NCBI GenBank assembly: GCA_963752045.1
Contig: CAVVWN010000014.1
Span: 558,001 to 622,000, forward strand
Origin: DATKDF01 sp963752045
GTDB taxonomy: Bacteria; Acidobacteriota; Vicinamibacteria; Vicinamibacterales; SCN-69-37
Length of the DNA stretch: 64,000 nucleotides
Reading direction: 5' to 3'
Under the pieces are notes generated by a model. The model was not told where the DNA came from and did no database searches. It saw only the letters and a list, made by a program, of their open reading frames with translations. Both the position numbers and the translations under genes were made by a program. Below, piece after piece: positions 1 to 8,156 of this stretch; position 1 is the first letter of the stretch; each line of letters starts with the position of its first letter.

Positions 1-538
1 CGTGTGGCGGTGCCGGCGTCGGCGTCTGCGGCACGCCCGGACCGGCGTACTTCTGGTCTATGGCCGCGCGGATGGCAGCGACCGTGGCTCCGGTGCGATG
101 CATCTGCATCGCATCACGGGCGACGTCGAGGCAGATCTGACAATGGAGCGCATGAGCGTCCCACTGCGTCACCTGGCCGTCGCTGTTGCGCCCGGCGACG
201 AAGCAATCGTGATTGCCCTGATGGCCGCTGCGCTCGCAGCCGCAGAAGCACGGGACGTACTCGAGCACCTCGGGATGCCTGGCCGCGAACTCGTACGTGG
301 CCCGCACCACGTCCACCGGGCGCTCGGCGCGCTCGACGCCAGGCGGAAGCAGCGGGAGGTCGTCTGCCAGGAACCGCAGGTCGGTCCCGTCTGCCGACGC
401 GGCAGCCGTGGGCAGCGATGACTGGGCGCCGTAGCCGACCGGAACTCCGGCGGGTGGTTCAGTCTGCGTGGAGCAACCAGCCGCGAGGCCGAGGGCCAGA
501 GCGGCCGCGGGAACGGTGGAAAGGAACCAGCGGTGCAT
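1..538 (-). CDS. PCYCGC-type lipoprotein, 3' end cut by window edge
   Basis: This reading frame runs from an ATG at 538 leftwards off the window, so at least 179 residues are present and the C-terminus is missing. The N-terminus (MHRWFLST...LGLAAGC) is a lipoprotein signal with an LAAGC lipobox, so the protein should be anchored outside the cytoplasmic membrane. Around residue 95 it has VPCFCGC, the diagnostic motif of the PCYCGC family (Phe for Tyr), followed by conserved His and Cys residues (HQGNHDCF, HCQICLDVARD). The family is known mainly as hypothetical lipoproteins; the Cys/His pattern suggests metal or thiol chemistry, but that is inference. It is divergent from the SDR gene at 578. 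A TAAGAT box lies 7 nt before the ATG, with no Shine-Dalgarno sequence. Confidence 0.8.
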   Translation of the reverse strand, partial: MHRWFLSTVPAAALALGLAAGCSTQTEPPAGVPVGYGAQSSLPTAAASADGTDLRFLADDLPLLPPGVERAERPVDVVRATYEFAARHPEVLEYVPCFCGCERSGHQGNHDCFVAGRNSDGQVTQWDAHALHCQICLDVARDAMQMHRTGATVAAIRAAIDQKYAGPGVPQTPTPAPPH

Positions 539-545
539 GTCGAGG

Positions 546-551
546 ATCTTA
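546..551 (-). promoter_or_regulatory. -10-like TAAGAT, leaderless-type
   Basis: TAAGAT on the minus strand lies 7 nt upstream of the ATG at 538, placing the predicted transcription start at or next to the start codon. No Shine-Dalgarno sequence is visible. Confidence 0.45.
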
Positions 552-562
552 CCATCCCGCAG

Positions 563-568
563 TAGACT
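563..568 (+). promoter_or_regulatory. -10-like TAGACT, leaderless-type
   Basis: TAGACT lies 9 nt before the ATG at 578 of the SDR gene. It sits back to back with the divergent TAAGAT box at 546-551. Confidence 0.45.
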
Positions 569-577
569 GGCCCGGAC

Positions 578-1393
578 ATGTTCGCCTCGCGCGTTCTCGA
601 CACGCAGGTTGCCGTCGTCACCGGCGGCGGCACCGGAATTGGCCTGGCCATTGCCCGCGCGCTCGGCCGGCTCGGCGCACGGGTCGTCGTGGCCAGCCGG
701 AATCAGGAGCACCTCGACGCCGGTGCGGCCGCACTCGAGGCGGACGGTAGCGAGGCCTTCGCGGTGCCGGTCGATGTGCGCAGCCCGGAGGATGTCGATC
801 GCATGGTGGCTGCCGTCGTTGCCCGGTACGGGCGGATCGACATCCTCGTCAACAACGCCGCCGGCAATTTCGTCTGCCCGGCCGAAGACCTGACGCCGAA
901 CGGCTGGAACGCCGTCATCAACATCGTGCTGAACGGCAGCTTCTACTGCTCGCGGTCGGTCGGACGCCATCTGATTGAACGGGGCGGCGGCGGGTCGATC
1001 GTGTCGATCCTTGCCACTTACGCCTGGACGGGCAGCCCCGGCACGATTCACTCGGCGTCAGCGAAGGCGGGCGTGATGGCGATGACGCGGACGCTGGCGG
1101 TCGAGTGGGCGCGTCACCGCATTCGCGTGAACGCCGTTGCGCCCGGTCCGATTGAGTCGCCGGGTGCCGCACGCCAGTTGTGGTCGTCGCCGGCGGCCGT
1201 CGAACACATCACGGCGGCCGTGCCACTCGGCCGGTGGGGGAGGCCGGACGAGATCGCCGACGCGGTGTCGTTCCTGGTTTCGCCGCACGCGTCGTACATC
1301 ACCGGCGAGGTGCTCACGGTTGACGGGGGCCAGTGGCTCGCGCGCGGGCCTTTCGACTTCCTGAACCTGCCGGGCACGGGAGGGCGGCCGTGA
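578..1393 (+). CDS. SDR oxidoreductase, 2,4-dienoyl-CoA reductase-like
   Basis: This 271-residue classical short-chain dehydrogenase has the NAD(P)-binding TGGGTGIG near residue 16 and NNAAGNF near residue 90. The usual YxxxK catalytic pair is replaced by SxxxK in HSASAKAG. That replacement, with NNAAGNF and AVEWARHRIRVNAVAPGPI, is characteristic of 2,4-dienoyl-CoA reductases (DECR/FadH-type SDRs), which reduce the dienoyl-CoA intermediates of unsaturated fatty acid beta-oxidation. A cytoplasmic NADPH-dependent role is therefore likely, though the substrate is inferred. It is first in a tight plus-strand unit: its TGA overlaps the GTG of the HD gene by 4 bp, and an EamA permease follows. Confidence 0.85.
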   Translation: MFASRVLDTQVAVVTGGGTGIGLAIARALGRLGARVVVASRNQEHLDAGAAALEADGSEAFAVPVDVRSPEDVDRMVAAVVARYGRIDILVNNAAGNFVCPAEDLTPNGWNAVINIVLNGSFYCSRSVGRHLIERGGGGSIVSILATYAWTGSPGTIHSASAKAGVMAMTRTLAVEWARHRIRVNAVAPGPIESPGAARQLWSSPAAVEHITAAVPLGRWGRPDEIADAVSFLVSPHASYITGEVLTVDGGQWLARGPFDFLNLPGTGGRP

Positions 1394-2346
1394 GCGCCGG
1401 ACGATTGGGACAGGTTCGCGAGCTCGACGCACAGGCGAGCGGCTGGGGGTTCTTTCTCTGCGCCCGCAAGGAGCTCAGGACGGGTCGGACCGGCACGGAA
1501 TACCTCGATCTGCTGCTGCAGGACGTGACCGGCGAGATTCGCGCGAAGGTCTTCCAGGATGTCGCGACGATCAAGCAGGAGTTCGAGGCCGGCGAGTTCG
1601 TGAAGGTCGCCGGGCGCGGCAACCTCTTCAACCAGAAGCTGGAGCTCGTGCTCGAGAAGATCCGGCGCGTGATTCCCGATCGGGATCAGGAGGACGGTTT
1701 CCGCGAAGAGGCCTGCATCCCGTCGTCGCCCAGGCCGCTCGACGAGATGTGGGCCGAGCTCGGCTCGCGCATCGCCGGGGTGACCGACCCGAACGTGCGA
1801 CACCTGCTCGAGCGCGTGGTCGAGCGGCACGGGGACCGGCTGCGCGTGTGGCCGGCGGCTCAGGTCGTGCACCACGCGTATCGGGGAGGCCTCCTCGAGC
1901 ACATCCTGCAGATCATGACGGTCGTCTCGGCGCTTGCCGACATCTACGGCGCCGACAAGGACCTCCTCGTGGCCGGCGCGCTGCTGCACGACATCGGGAA
2001 GCTCAGGGAGCTTGCCTACGAGGTGGCCACCGAGTATTCGGTGGAGGGCAATCTCGTCGGGCACATCGTGATTGGCGTGGGCATGGTCAGGGACGCCATT
2101 GGCGAGATTCCGGATTTTCCGGACCGCCTGCGGCTCGAAATCGAGCACTTGATCCTCTCGCACCACGGCGCGCGCGAGCTCGGATCTCCGGTGGAACCGA
2201 TGACGGTGGAGGCGTTCCTGCTCGCGAAGGCCGACGACCTCGACGCCACCATTCACCAGGTGCGCAGGCACCTCGACGAGGACGACTCGAGCGGTCCGTT
2301 CACCACCTACAATCGTCGCCTCGAGCGCGTGCTGTTCAAGCGCTGA
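1390..2346 (+). CDS. OB-fold + HD domain protein, YhaM-type 3'-5' exoribonuclease family
   Basis: The likely start is GTG 1390, inside the GTGA overlap with the SDR stop, giving 318 residues. Residues 1-100 look like an OB-fold nucleic-acid-binding domain (GWGFFLCARKELRTGRTG...YLDLLLQD). Residues 150-300 form an HD domain with HHAYRGGLLEH, the metal-binding LLHDIGK and a later HHGAREL. This order and length match the YhaM family, whose Bacillus member is a 3'-5' exoribonuclease/DNase. Known family members act in the cytoplasm on RNA or DNA ends. The HD ligands are all present, so activity is plausible. An in-frame start further upstream would run deep into the SDR gene and is rejected. Confidence 0.85.
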   Translation: MSAGRLGQVRELDAQASGWGFFLCARKELRTGRTGTEYLDLLLQDVTGEIRAKVFQDVATIKQEFEAGEFVKVAGRGNLFNQKLELVLEKIRRVIPDRDQEDGFREEACIPSSPRPLDEMWAELGSRIAGVTDPNVRHLLERVVERHGDRLRVWPAAQVVHHAYRGGLLEHILQIMTVVSALADIYGADKDLLVAGALLHDIGKLRELAYEVATEYSVEGNLVGHIVIGVGMVRDAIGEIPDFPDRLRLEIEHLILSHHGARELGSPVEPMTVEAFLLAKADDLDATIHQVRRHLDEDDSSGPFTTYNRRLERVLFKR

Positions 2347-2352
2347 CGGTCG

Positions 2353-3264
2353 ATGCTGACGACGCGAAGCCGGGCCTGGATCGCCTGGGCGGCCGTCTGT
2401 GTCATCTGGGGCACGACGTACCTCGCGATCAAGATTGCGCTCGAGACGATTCCGCCGTTTGCCATCTCGGGATTGCGGTGCGCGATCGGGGGCGCGCTGC
2501 TTCTCGGCTGGCTCGTCGCGACCGGCCGGCCGGTGCCCGGCCCGAGGACATGGCCGAGGCTCTCGATCCTCGGCTTCCTGATGCTCACGCTTGGCAACGG
2601 CGGCGTCGCCTGGGGCGAACAGTACCTGCCGAGCGGATTGACCGCCGTCTTCATCGCCACGTCGCCATTCTGGATGGTGGCCATCGACTCGGCGTTGCCG
2701 GGTGGCGAGCGCGTGCGGCCGTTGCAGTGGCTGGGCGTGGCGGTGGGGTTTGCCGGGATTGTGCTGCTCGTCTGGCCCGAGCTGACCGACTCGCCGCTCG
2801 GCGGCTGGGCCCTCGTGCCGGGGATCGTGGCGCTGCAGGTTGCCTGCATCGGCTGGGCCCTCGCCTCGGCCATCACGCGGCGGCGGACGGTCTCGGCCGA
2901 CGTGCTCGGCGTCGCCGCCCTGCAGCTCGTCTTCGGCGGCATCTTCCTGCTCGCCATGGCCACGCTCTCCGGCGAGTGGGCGCGGTTCACGTTCACGCCG
3001 CGGACCACGGCCGCTTTTGCCTACCTCGTGCTGGCCGGGTCGCTCGTCGCGTTTGCCGCGTACTCGTACGCGCTCAGGCACCTGCCCGTGTCGACCGTGT
3101 CGATGTACACCTACGTGAACCCGGTGATCGCCGTGGCGCTGGGCACGCTGCTCCTTGGCGAGCCGTTCCGCCCGTCGATGCTGCTCTCGGTCGTAGTGAT
3201 TCTCCTGGGGATTGCGCTCGTGCGCGGCTGGCACGGGCCGCGCCCGAAGGTCACAGGAGTCTGA
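2353..3264 (+). CDS. EamA/DMT-family permease
   Basis: This 303-residue protein is almost entirely hydrophobic, with about ten membrane segments arranged as two EamA repeats. The first begins AWAAVCVIWGTTYLAIKIAL, and the second starts around residue 160 and ends LGTLLLGEPFRPSMLLSVVVILLGIAL, the classic drug/metabolite transporter signature. Members export metabolites or amino acids across the cytoplasmic membrane; the substrate cannot be read from sequence. It starts 6 nt after the HD gene stop, so it is probably cotranscribed with the SDR and HD genes. The C-terminus is short and basic. It is convergent with the FabZ-like gene. Confidence 0.85.
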   Translation: MLTTRSRAWIAWAAVCVIWGTTYLAIKIALETIPPFAISGLRCAIGGALLLGWLVATGRPVPGPRTWPRLSILGFLMLTLGNGGVAWGEQYLPSGLTAVFIATSPFWMVAIDSALPGGERVRPLQWLGVAVGFAGIVLLVWPELTDSPLGGWALVPGIVALQVACIGWALASAITRRRTVSADVLGVAALQLVFGGIFLLAMATLSGEWARFTFTPRTTAAFAYLVLAGSLVAFAAYSYALRHLPVSTVSMYTYVNPVIAVALGTLLLGEPFRPSMLLSVVVILLGIALVRGWHGPRPKVTGV

Positions 3265-3288
3265 GCGAGGCCGGGTGGCTCGGACGGG

Positions 3289-3765
3289 TCAGGCCGGGGC
3301 GGCCTCAGCGGCTTTCAGCTCGGGCTTGGGTCCCAGGGCAAACGTCATGGTGCCCCGGCAGATGACCTCGCCGTTCACGCGCGCGAGGCCGCTCAGCACG
3401 CCCATGCGGCTCCGGAGGCGCCTGACCATGGCTTCGATCTCGACCGTTTCCCCGACGAAGGCCGGCCGCTTGTAGCGGACACGCTCGATGCTCATGAAGA
3501 AGATGAGCTTCTCGCGATTCTCGGGCTTCGACAGAATGAGCACCGCGCCAACCTGGGCGATGGCCTCTGTCAGGATCGTGGTCGGCAGGACGGGCGGTTC
3601 TCCGGGCGCGCGCCACAGAAAGTTCTCGTTACGCGACACGTTCTTGATCCCGACGATCCGTTTGTCCGGTTCGAACTCGGTAATCCGGTCCACGAGAAGC
3701 ATCGGATAGCGGTGGGGCAGGATGCGCTCGATTGCGGCGTAGTCCAGGGGCAGCTGCCAGGTCAT
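3289..3765 (-). CDS. FabZ-like 3-hydroxyacyl-ACP dehydratase (hot-dog fold)
   Basis: With the ATG at 3765 the protein has 158 residues, the normal FabZ size. It contains ILPHRYPMLLVDRI, carrying the catalytic His of FabZ (HRYPF in most), and TEAIAQVGAVL, which carries the catalytic Glu on the hot-dog central helix. FabZ removes water from 3-hydroxyacyl-ACP in fatty acid elongation. Oddly, the conserved HFPGxPxMPGVL loop is replaced by WRAPGEPPVLPTTIL, so substrate specificity may differ from housekeeping FabZ. It stands alone, without other fab or lpx genes. A minus-strand TATACT box at 3778-3783 overlaps the divergent TATAAT of the GAF-SpoIIE gene. Confidence 0.75.
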   Translation of the reverse strand: MTWQLPLDYAAIERILPHRYPMLLVDRITEFEPDKRIVGIKNVSRNENFLWRAPGEPPVLPTTILTEAIAQVGAVLILSKPENREKLIFFMSIERVRYKRPAFVGETVEIEAMVRRLRSRMGVLSGLARVNGEVICRGTMTFALGPKPELKAAEAAPA

Positions 3766-3777
3766 GTGGGCCCACCA

Positions 3778-3785
3778 AGTATAAT
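3778..3785. promoter_or_regulatory. Shared divergent -10 element (AGTATAAT)
   Basis: AGTATAAT reads as a perfect TATAAT (3780-3785) toward the phosphatase gene at 3812. It reads as TATACT (3783-3778) toward the FabZ-like gene at 3765. The element is A/T in an otherwise G+C-rich gap, but no convincing -35 box is seen on either side. Confidence 0.5.
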
Positions 3786-3811
3786 GCGGTTGCCGGCCTG
3801 CCTCCGGCGCC

Positions 3812-5584
3812 ATGAACCCCCACTTCTCGCCTCCACCGGCCGCGCAGACGCATCTCAGCGAGCGTGAGATCCTCCTCACCCTCTTCGACCTGGGCCGGCA
3901 GGTGGCCTCGGTCATCGATCTCGACGAGCTGCTGCAGCGGATTCCGGAGCTCATCGGCCGCCTGATCTCCTTCGACGCTTTCGCCCTGTACCTGCTCGAT
4001 GCGAAGCACGATCGGCTGACCATCGGCTACGCCGTCGGGTACCCGGACACGACGGGTTTCACCTTGTCGACGTCGGACGGCATCGTGGGCCGGGCCGTGA
4101 CGGCCCGCCAGGCCATCGTCGTGGGGGACGCGACGATGGACCCGCATTTCATCGAGGTCGTACCGGGCATGGCGTCGTCGCTCACGGTGCCGCTCGTGCA
4201 CAAGGCGAAGCCCATCGGCGCGCTCAACATGCTGAGCCGCGAGCGGGATCGGTTCTCGGACCGCGAAGCCGCGATTCTGCGGCAGTTCGGCGCGCATGTA
4301 TCGGCCGCGCTCGTCAACGCACGGCTCTTCGAGCGGGAGCGCGCAGACGCGGCGGCGTTCGAAACGCTGTCTGAAATCGGCCGGGAAGTGGCGGCCGTGC
4401 TCGACCTCGGCGAGCTGCTGTCGAGGATCGCACAGCTTGCCAAGCGCGTGATCGATTACCGGACGTTCGGCATCCTGCTGCTCAACCAGGACACCGACGA
4501 GCTCGAGATGACCGTGGCCGTGCAGTACGACGAGAAGGTCACGCTCCCGAAGGTCCGGCTCGGCGAGGGGCTCGTCGGGTATGCCGCCCTGCACCGCGAA
4601 CCCGTGCTCGTGCCAGACGTCTCGAAAGATCCCCGGTACATCAAGGTCGTCGACGATGTCCGATCGGAGCTGGTCATTCCGATGCTGCGCAAGGATCGGT
4701 GCATCGGCGTGTTCGACCTCGAGAGCCCGGAGCTCGATGCCTTCAGCAAGCGCGACGTCGAGATTCTCACCGTGCTCGCCAGCCAGGCCGCCGTCGCGAT
4801 CGAGAACGCCAGGCTGTACGAAGCGGTGTCGGCCAACGAAGCACGGCTCGAGAAGGAGCTGCGGTTCGCGCAGCGCGTGCAAGCGGCGCTCTTGCCGACG
4901 AGCTTGCCGCGCCGGCTGAAAGGCGTGGACGTGGCCGCGGCGTTCGCCCCCGCGCGGGAGCTCGGCGGGGATTTCCACGACTTCCTCGTGCCCGAGTCGA
5001 ACACGCTCATCGTGGCGATCGGCGACGTGTCAGGCAAAGGCGTGCCGGCGGCGCTCTACAGCGTGTTTGCGAGCGAGCTCGTGCGGGGACGCACGTTCAG
5101 GCGGCGGTACCTGCCCGACAAGTCCTCGCCGGCTTCCGTGCTGACGTCGATCAACACGATCCTGCACGAGCGGCAGATCGAGGAATACTACTGCACGCTC
5201 TGCTACGCGCTCTTCGATCTCAAGCGGCGCACCGTCACCATGGCCAATTCGGGCCTGCCGTTCCCCATCCGCCTCACCGGAGACACGGTCGAACAGGTCG
5301 AATTGCCCGGCGTGCCGCTCGGGTCGTTCTACGGCATCAGCTACGACGAAGTGTCGTACCCGATCGGCCAGGGCGACGTGTTCGTGTTCTGCTCGGATGG
5401 TGTGTCGGAGGCGATGAACGCCGCGCATGAGGAGTTCACGTCCGAGCGCCTGAAGGACGTCGTGGCCGGCGTCCGCACCGGGAGCGCGCGCGAGATTGTC
5501 GATGCGATTGCCGCGGCCGTCGAAGCGCACCGTGCGGGCGCCCCGCCAAACGACGACATGACCATCGTCGTCGTCAAGACATAG
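3812..5584 (+). CDS. GAF-GAF-SpoIIE (PP2C-type) serine phosphatase
   Basis: This 590-residue soluble protein has two GAF sensor domains (about residues 35-165 and 195-340), a short coiled linker (ANEARLEKELRFAQRVQAALLP) and a C-terminal SpoIIE/RsbU phosphatase domain (about 370-590). The metal-binding residues of PP2C-like phosphatases are visible: GGDFHDF, IGDVSGKG, CSDGVSEA and NDDMTIVVV. Such proteins dephosphorylate anti-sigma-factor antagonists in partner-switching pathways when the GAF domains sense a small ligand or redox change. No anti-sigma antagonist or switch kinase lies nearby, so the partner is unknown. It is divergent from the FabZ-like gene, sharing the promoter element at 3778-3785. 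No clear Shine-Dalgarno sequence precedes the ATG. Confidence 0.9.
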   Translation: MNPHFSPPPAAQTHLSEREILLTLFDLGRQVASVIDLDELLQRIPELIGRLISFDAFALYLLDAKHDRLTIGYAVGYPDTTGFTLSTSDGIVGRAVTARQAIVVGDATMDPHFIEVVPGMASSLTVPLVHKAKPIGALNMLSRERDRFSDREAAILRQFGAHVSAALVNARLFERERADAAAFETLSEIGREVAAVLDLGELLSRIAQLAKRVIDYRTFGILLLNQDTDELEMTVAVQYDEKVTLPKVRLGEGLVGYAALHREPVLVPDVSKDPRYIKVVDDVRSELVIPMLRKDRCIGVFDLESPELDAFSKRDVEILTVLASQAAVAIENARLYEAVSANEARLEKELRFAQRVQAALLPTSLPRRLKGVDVAAAFAPARELGGDFHDFLVPESNTLIVAIGDVSGKGVPAALYSVFASELVRGRTFRRRYLPDKSSPASVLTSINTILHERQIEEYYCTLCYALFDLKRRTVTMANSGLPFPIRLTGDTVEQVELPGVPLGSFYGISYDEVSYPIGQGDVFVFCSDGVSEAMNAAHEEFTSERLKDVVAGVRTGSAREIVDAIAAAVEAHRAGAPPNDDMTIVVVKT

Positions 5585-5598
5585 GGGTGGGGAACCTC

Positions 5599-5681
5599 GA
5601 ATCTGGAATCTGGGATCTGGGATCTGGGATCTGGAAAGCCGGCTCTCAGATTCCAGATTCCAGATTCCAGATTCCAGATTC
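5599..5681. repeat. Inverted pair of heptamer arrays (GRATCTG x5 / CAGATTC x5)
   Basis: Five copies of a 7-bp unit GRATCTG run from 5599 to 5633. After a 13-nt spacer, five copies of the complementary unit CAGATTC run from 5647 to 5681. The two arrays could pair into a roughly 35-bp imperfect hairpin just after the stop of the phosphatase gene. The same unit recurs at 25316-25350. It may act as a transcript end structure. Confidence 0.9.
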
Positions 5682-5982
5682 AGGTATTCAGACGAGCCGT
5701 CCGACGTCGGACTTTGGAGCGACGGGATGCGGCGATGCCAGCGCCTGCCTGTCGTTAACTAACGCACCCCGCTGACGTGCGGACGGCTCACCCTTCTTGA
5801 TATCAAGACTCGTGCCGTACCGATTCACGCTGAAAACATCGATCGATGCCGGCGGGGTGTCCCTCGTCGAGGGCAGGCAGACGCCCGCCCGTGGCCGGCA
5901 CAGGTGACACCGGCGACAACCTTTCCGTGCGGCCCATCGTCAGATCTCCTGTGAGAGACGGTTCTCTGGAGGGGCCAGCGTC
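5682..5982. other. Intergenic stretch without a supported gene
   Basis: About 300 nt between the heptamer arrays and the PDZ gene. It holds GTTAACTAAC, a short A/T-rich patch near 5752, and GATATCAAGACTCG near 5800, which could belong to the promoter of the PDZ gene. I see no convincing coding frame or RNA gene. Confidence 0.5.
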
Positions 5983-6915
5983 ATGAAAATTCCAGGATTC
6001 AGGATCGTGAAGTTCGCCGGCGTGTTCGTCGTCCTGATGGGGGTGGCGGCGCTCGCGGTGGTCGCCGCGCAGGAAAGGCCACGGCGGGGCGTGTACGTTT
6101 CCGGACAATCGGTCAGATCCGAGCCCCTGACCGCCCTGCGGACCCAGTTGCTCGGCGGTTCGTACATCGGCGTCAGCGTGAGGGATACCGACTCGGCCGA
6201 TGTCAGCCGGGCCGGGCTCCCGCAGGCTGCCGGCGCCGTCGTCGAGGAAGTCAGGGGCGACAGCCCGGCAGCCAAGGCCGGTCTCCGCGCCGGGGACGTC
6301 ATCGTCAGATTCGACGGCGAGCGGGTCCGCAGCGCGCGCCACTTCGAACGGCTCGTGACCGAGACCCCGGATGGACGCGAGGTGGACATGACGGTCGTGC
6401 GGGCCGGTGACAACGTCGACATGAAGGTGACGCCTGAAGCGGCGCCGTCCATCGTGGCCCTCGAGTCGCTGCGGGGCCTCCGCGACCTCGACTTCAACCT
6501 GCGGTCGATTCCCGAGCTCCGGAACTTCGAGTTCCACATGCCCGAAGACCTCACCGTGACCGTGCCGCACATCGAGCTCGACAGTCTTCCGCGTGTGATC
6601 ACCATGCGCGGGCGGCTCGGCGTGGGGATACAGGACATGACCGATCAGCTGGCCGGGTACTTCGGCGCCGAGGACGGCGTGCTGGTCACGTCTGTCGAGG
6701 ATGAGACGCCGGCCATGGCGGCGGGTCTCAAGGCGGGCGATGTCATCACGAAGGTGAACGGCGAAGCCGTCACGTCGTCGAGCGAGCTGCGGCGACGCCT
6801 CGACAGGGCCGAGGGCGAAGTCACGATTACCCTGATTCGCGATCGCAAGGAACAGACCGTGACGGCCGACCTTGGCGAGCGCGAACGTCAGACGATTCGC
6901 CGGATTATCCGGTAG
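5983..6915 (+). CDS. Exported or membrane-anchored protein with two PDZ domains
   Basis: The 310-residue protein starts with a basic N-terminus and one hydrophobic segment (residues about 10-28, ending VVAAQE), so it is exported or N-terminally anchored. PDZ domain 1 spans about 55-150 (YIGVSVRD...AGLRAGDVIVRFDGERV). PDZ domain 2 spans about 205-295 (RLGVGIQDM...AGLKAGDVITKVNGEAV). No trypsin-like or other protease domain is attached, unlike DegP/DegS. It could be an adaptor that binds C-terminal peptides of envelope proteins; this is inference. The segment between the PDZ domains (residues 150-205) has no recognised fold. A Shine-Dalgarno GGAGGGG lies 8 nt before the ATG, supporting this start. 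It is convergent with the membrane GAF gene. Confidence 0.85.
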   Translation: MKIPGFRIVKFAGVFVVLMGVAALAVVAAQERPRRGVYVSGQSVRSEPLTALRTQLLGGSYIGVSVRDTDSADVSRAGLPQAAGAVVEEVRGDSPAAKAGLRAGDVIVRFDGERVRSARHFERLVTETPDGREVDMTVVRAGDNVDMKVTPEAAPSIVALESLRGLRDLDFNLRSIPELRNFEFHMPEDLTVTVPHIELDSLPRVITMRGRLGVGIQDMTDQLAGYFGAEDGVLVTSVEDETPAMAAGLKAGDVITKVNGEAVTSSSELRRRLDRAEGEVTITLIRDRKEQTVTADLGERERQTIRRIIR

Positions 6916-6930
6916 CGCGCCCGGCGCGCG

Positions 6931-8136
6931 TCAGGCCTCGGCGCTCTTGCGGGCCGGGGCCGGCCTGCTGGCGACGGGCTGGATCACGGTCGAGAACTGC
7001 GCGGCGACAATTCGCGCGAGCGCCAGCGTTTCGGCGGCAGGCCGCCGGCTGCGCGTTTCGGCCGAGAGCACGCCGACGCAGCCCGATGTCGTGACGAGTG
7101 GTACGGCCACTGCGCCTGGCGCTTCTTCGGTCGAGCCGTTCACGGTCTGCGGCTGGAGCGAGCGGAAGGCCAGTGAGGTCACGTTGTCGGCGCTGACCTC
7201 GAGCAATCCGAGGCGCCTGACCACGCGTTCCGGGTAGCCGTGGGTGAGCGCCGGCTGAAGCACGCCACCGGCGTCGTCGGCCGCCCAGAGCACGATGCCT
7301 CTGGCGTCGAGCAGTTTCGACGTCCGTTCGACGAGGGCCGGCAGGTCGCGGCTGTCGATGATGCGCGCAAGATCTGCGCAGAGCTCTGCCGTGTCGTCGA
7401 GGCCGGCCCTCGACACGCCCACCTCCCGCACGACGACCGGCGGCGAGGCGTCCGATTCCAGGTCGAGTGCGGCGGCCGGCGCCGACATCGTCCCTGGGGC
7501 TTGCGCCTCGGCCGACTCGGGTGCGTCGGTCGCGGCGGCCTCGCCCCGCACGCCCGACCGCATGGCCACAAGCGCCACCACCAGCAGGAACGAGAGCGCC
7601 GCGCTGTTGACGCCAAACCGCAGCCAGGTGGTCGAGGCCAGGCGCGAGTCGGCCGCCTGACGCTCGAGCAGCCGCGCTTCGCCGATCGCGGCGGTCACAC
7701 GGCGGGTGGCATCGAGCGCGTCCATGAAGATCAGATCGGAGGCCAGAAACAGCTGATTGTCGCCGAGGTACCCGCGGGCGCGGTCGTCGATGCTGTTGAA
7801 GTCCGCGAGCGCGAGGAGCGCAGCCTGATGGTGACCCCGGATGTTCTCGTCCAGGGTCAGACTCACCAGGCTCGTGAGCTCGTTTTCCACGCGACCGGCA
7901 ATCGTGCCGACCTGCGCCATCCAGTACTCGGGGTCCTGTCCGGTCGCCACGTACCCGGCGTGCGCGGCACGCAGTTCGGCCACTGCGCTCTCGATGGCCG
8001 CGAGCCTGGCGTCGAGCGTCTGACTCGCCTCGCGCTCGTCGGCGAGGGCGTTGTCGAAGCGGAGATCCTGGCCGAGAGTACCGCCGGCCACGATGAGGGT
8101 GAGTACCAGAAGTACGCCTAGACCTCTTTTCTTCAC
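6931..8136 (-). CDS. Membrane sensor protein with cytoplasmic GAF domain
   Basis: I prefer the GTG at 8136 because GAGG lies 5 nt upstream and the product then begins with a standard basic-plus-hydrophobic N-terminus (MKKRGLGVLLVLTLIVAGG). GTG 8142 and 8154 are alternatives. The roughly 401-residue protein has TM1 (about 5-23), a helical periplasmic region of about 150 residues, TM2 (about 178-198), an Ala/Pro-rich linker, and a GAF domain (about 255-385). There is no kinase, cyclase, HTH or phosphatase output domain, so it must signal through a partner. It is divergent from the lipid kinase at 8181. Function beyond sensing is unknown. Confidence 0.75.
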   Translation of the reverse strand: MKKRGLGVLLVLTLIVAGGTLGQDLRFDNALADEREASQTLDARLAAIESAVAELRAAHAGYVATGQDPEYWMAQVGTIAGRVENELTSLVSLTLDENIRGHHQAALLALADFNSIDDRARGYLGDNQLFLASDLIFMDALDATRRVTAAIGEARLLERQAADSRLASTTWLRFGVNSAALSFLLVVALVAMRSGVRGEAAATDAPESAEAQAPGTMSAPAAALDLESDASPPVVVREVGVSRAGLDDTAELCADLARIIDSRDLPALVERTSKLLDARGIVLWAADDAGGVLQPALTHGYPERVVRRLGLLEVSADNVTSLAFRSLQPQTVNGSTEEAPGAVAVPLVTTSGCVGVLSAETRSRRPAAETLALARIVAAQFSTVIQPVASRPAPARKSAEA

Positions 8137-8156
8137 GCCCACCTCATGCCGCACGT

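Noticed and set aside
1114..3234. Long open frame on the minus strand across the HD and EamA genes
   Set aside because: It is Arg/His/Gly-rich, matches no family and lies opposite well-supported genes; it is a product of high G+C codon bias.
5587..5775. 62-residue frame after the SpoIIE gene
   Set aside because: It is mostly encoded by the heptamer repeats (SGIWDLGSGIW-type) and has no Shine-Dalgarno or family match.
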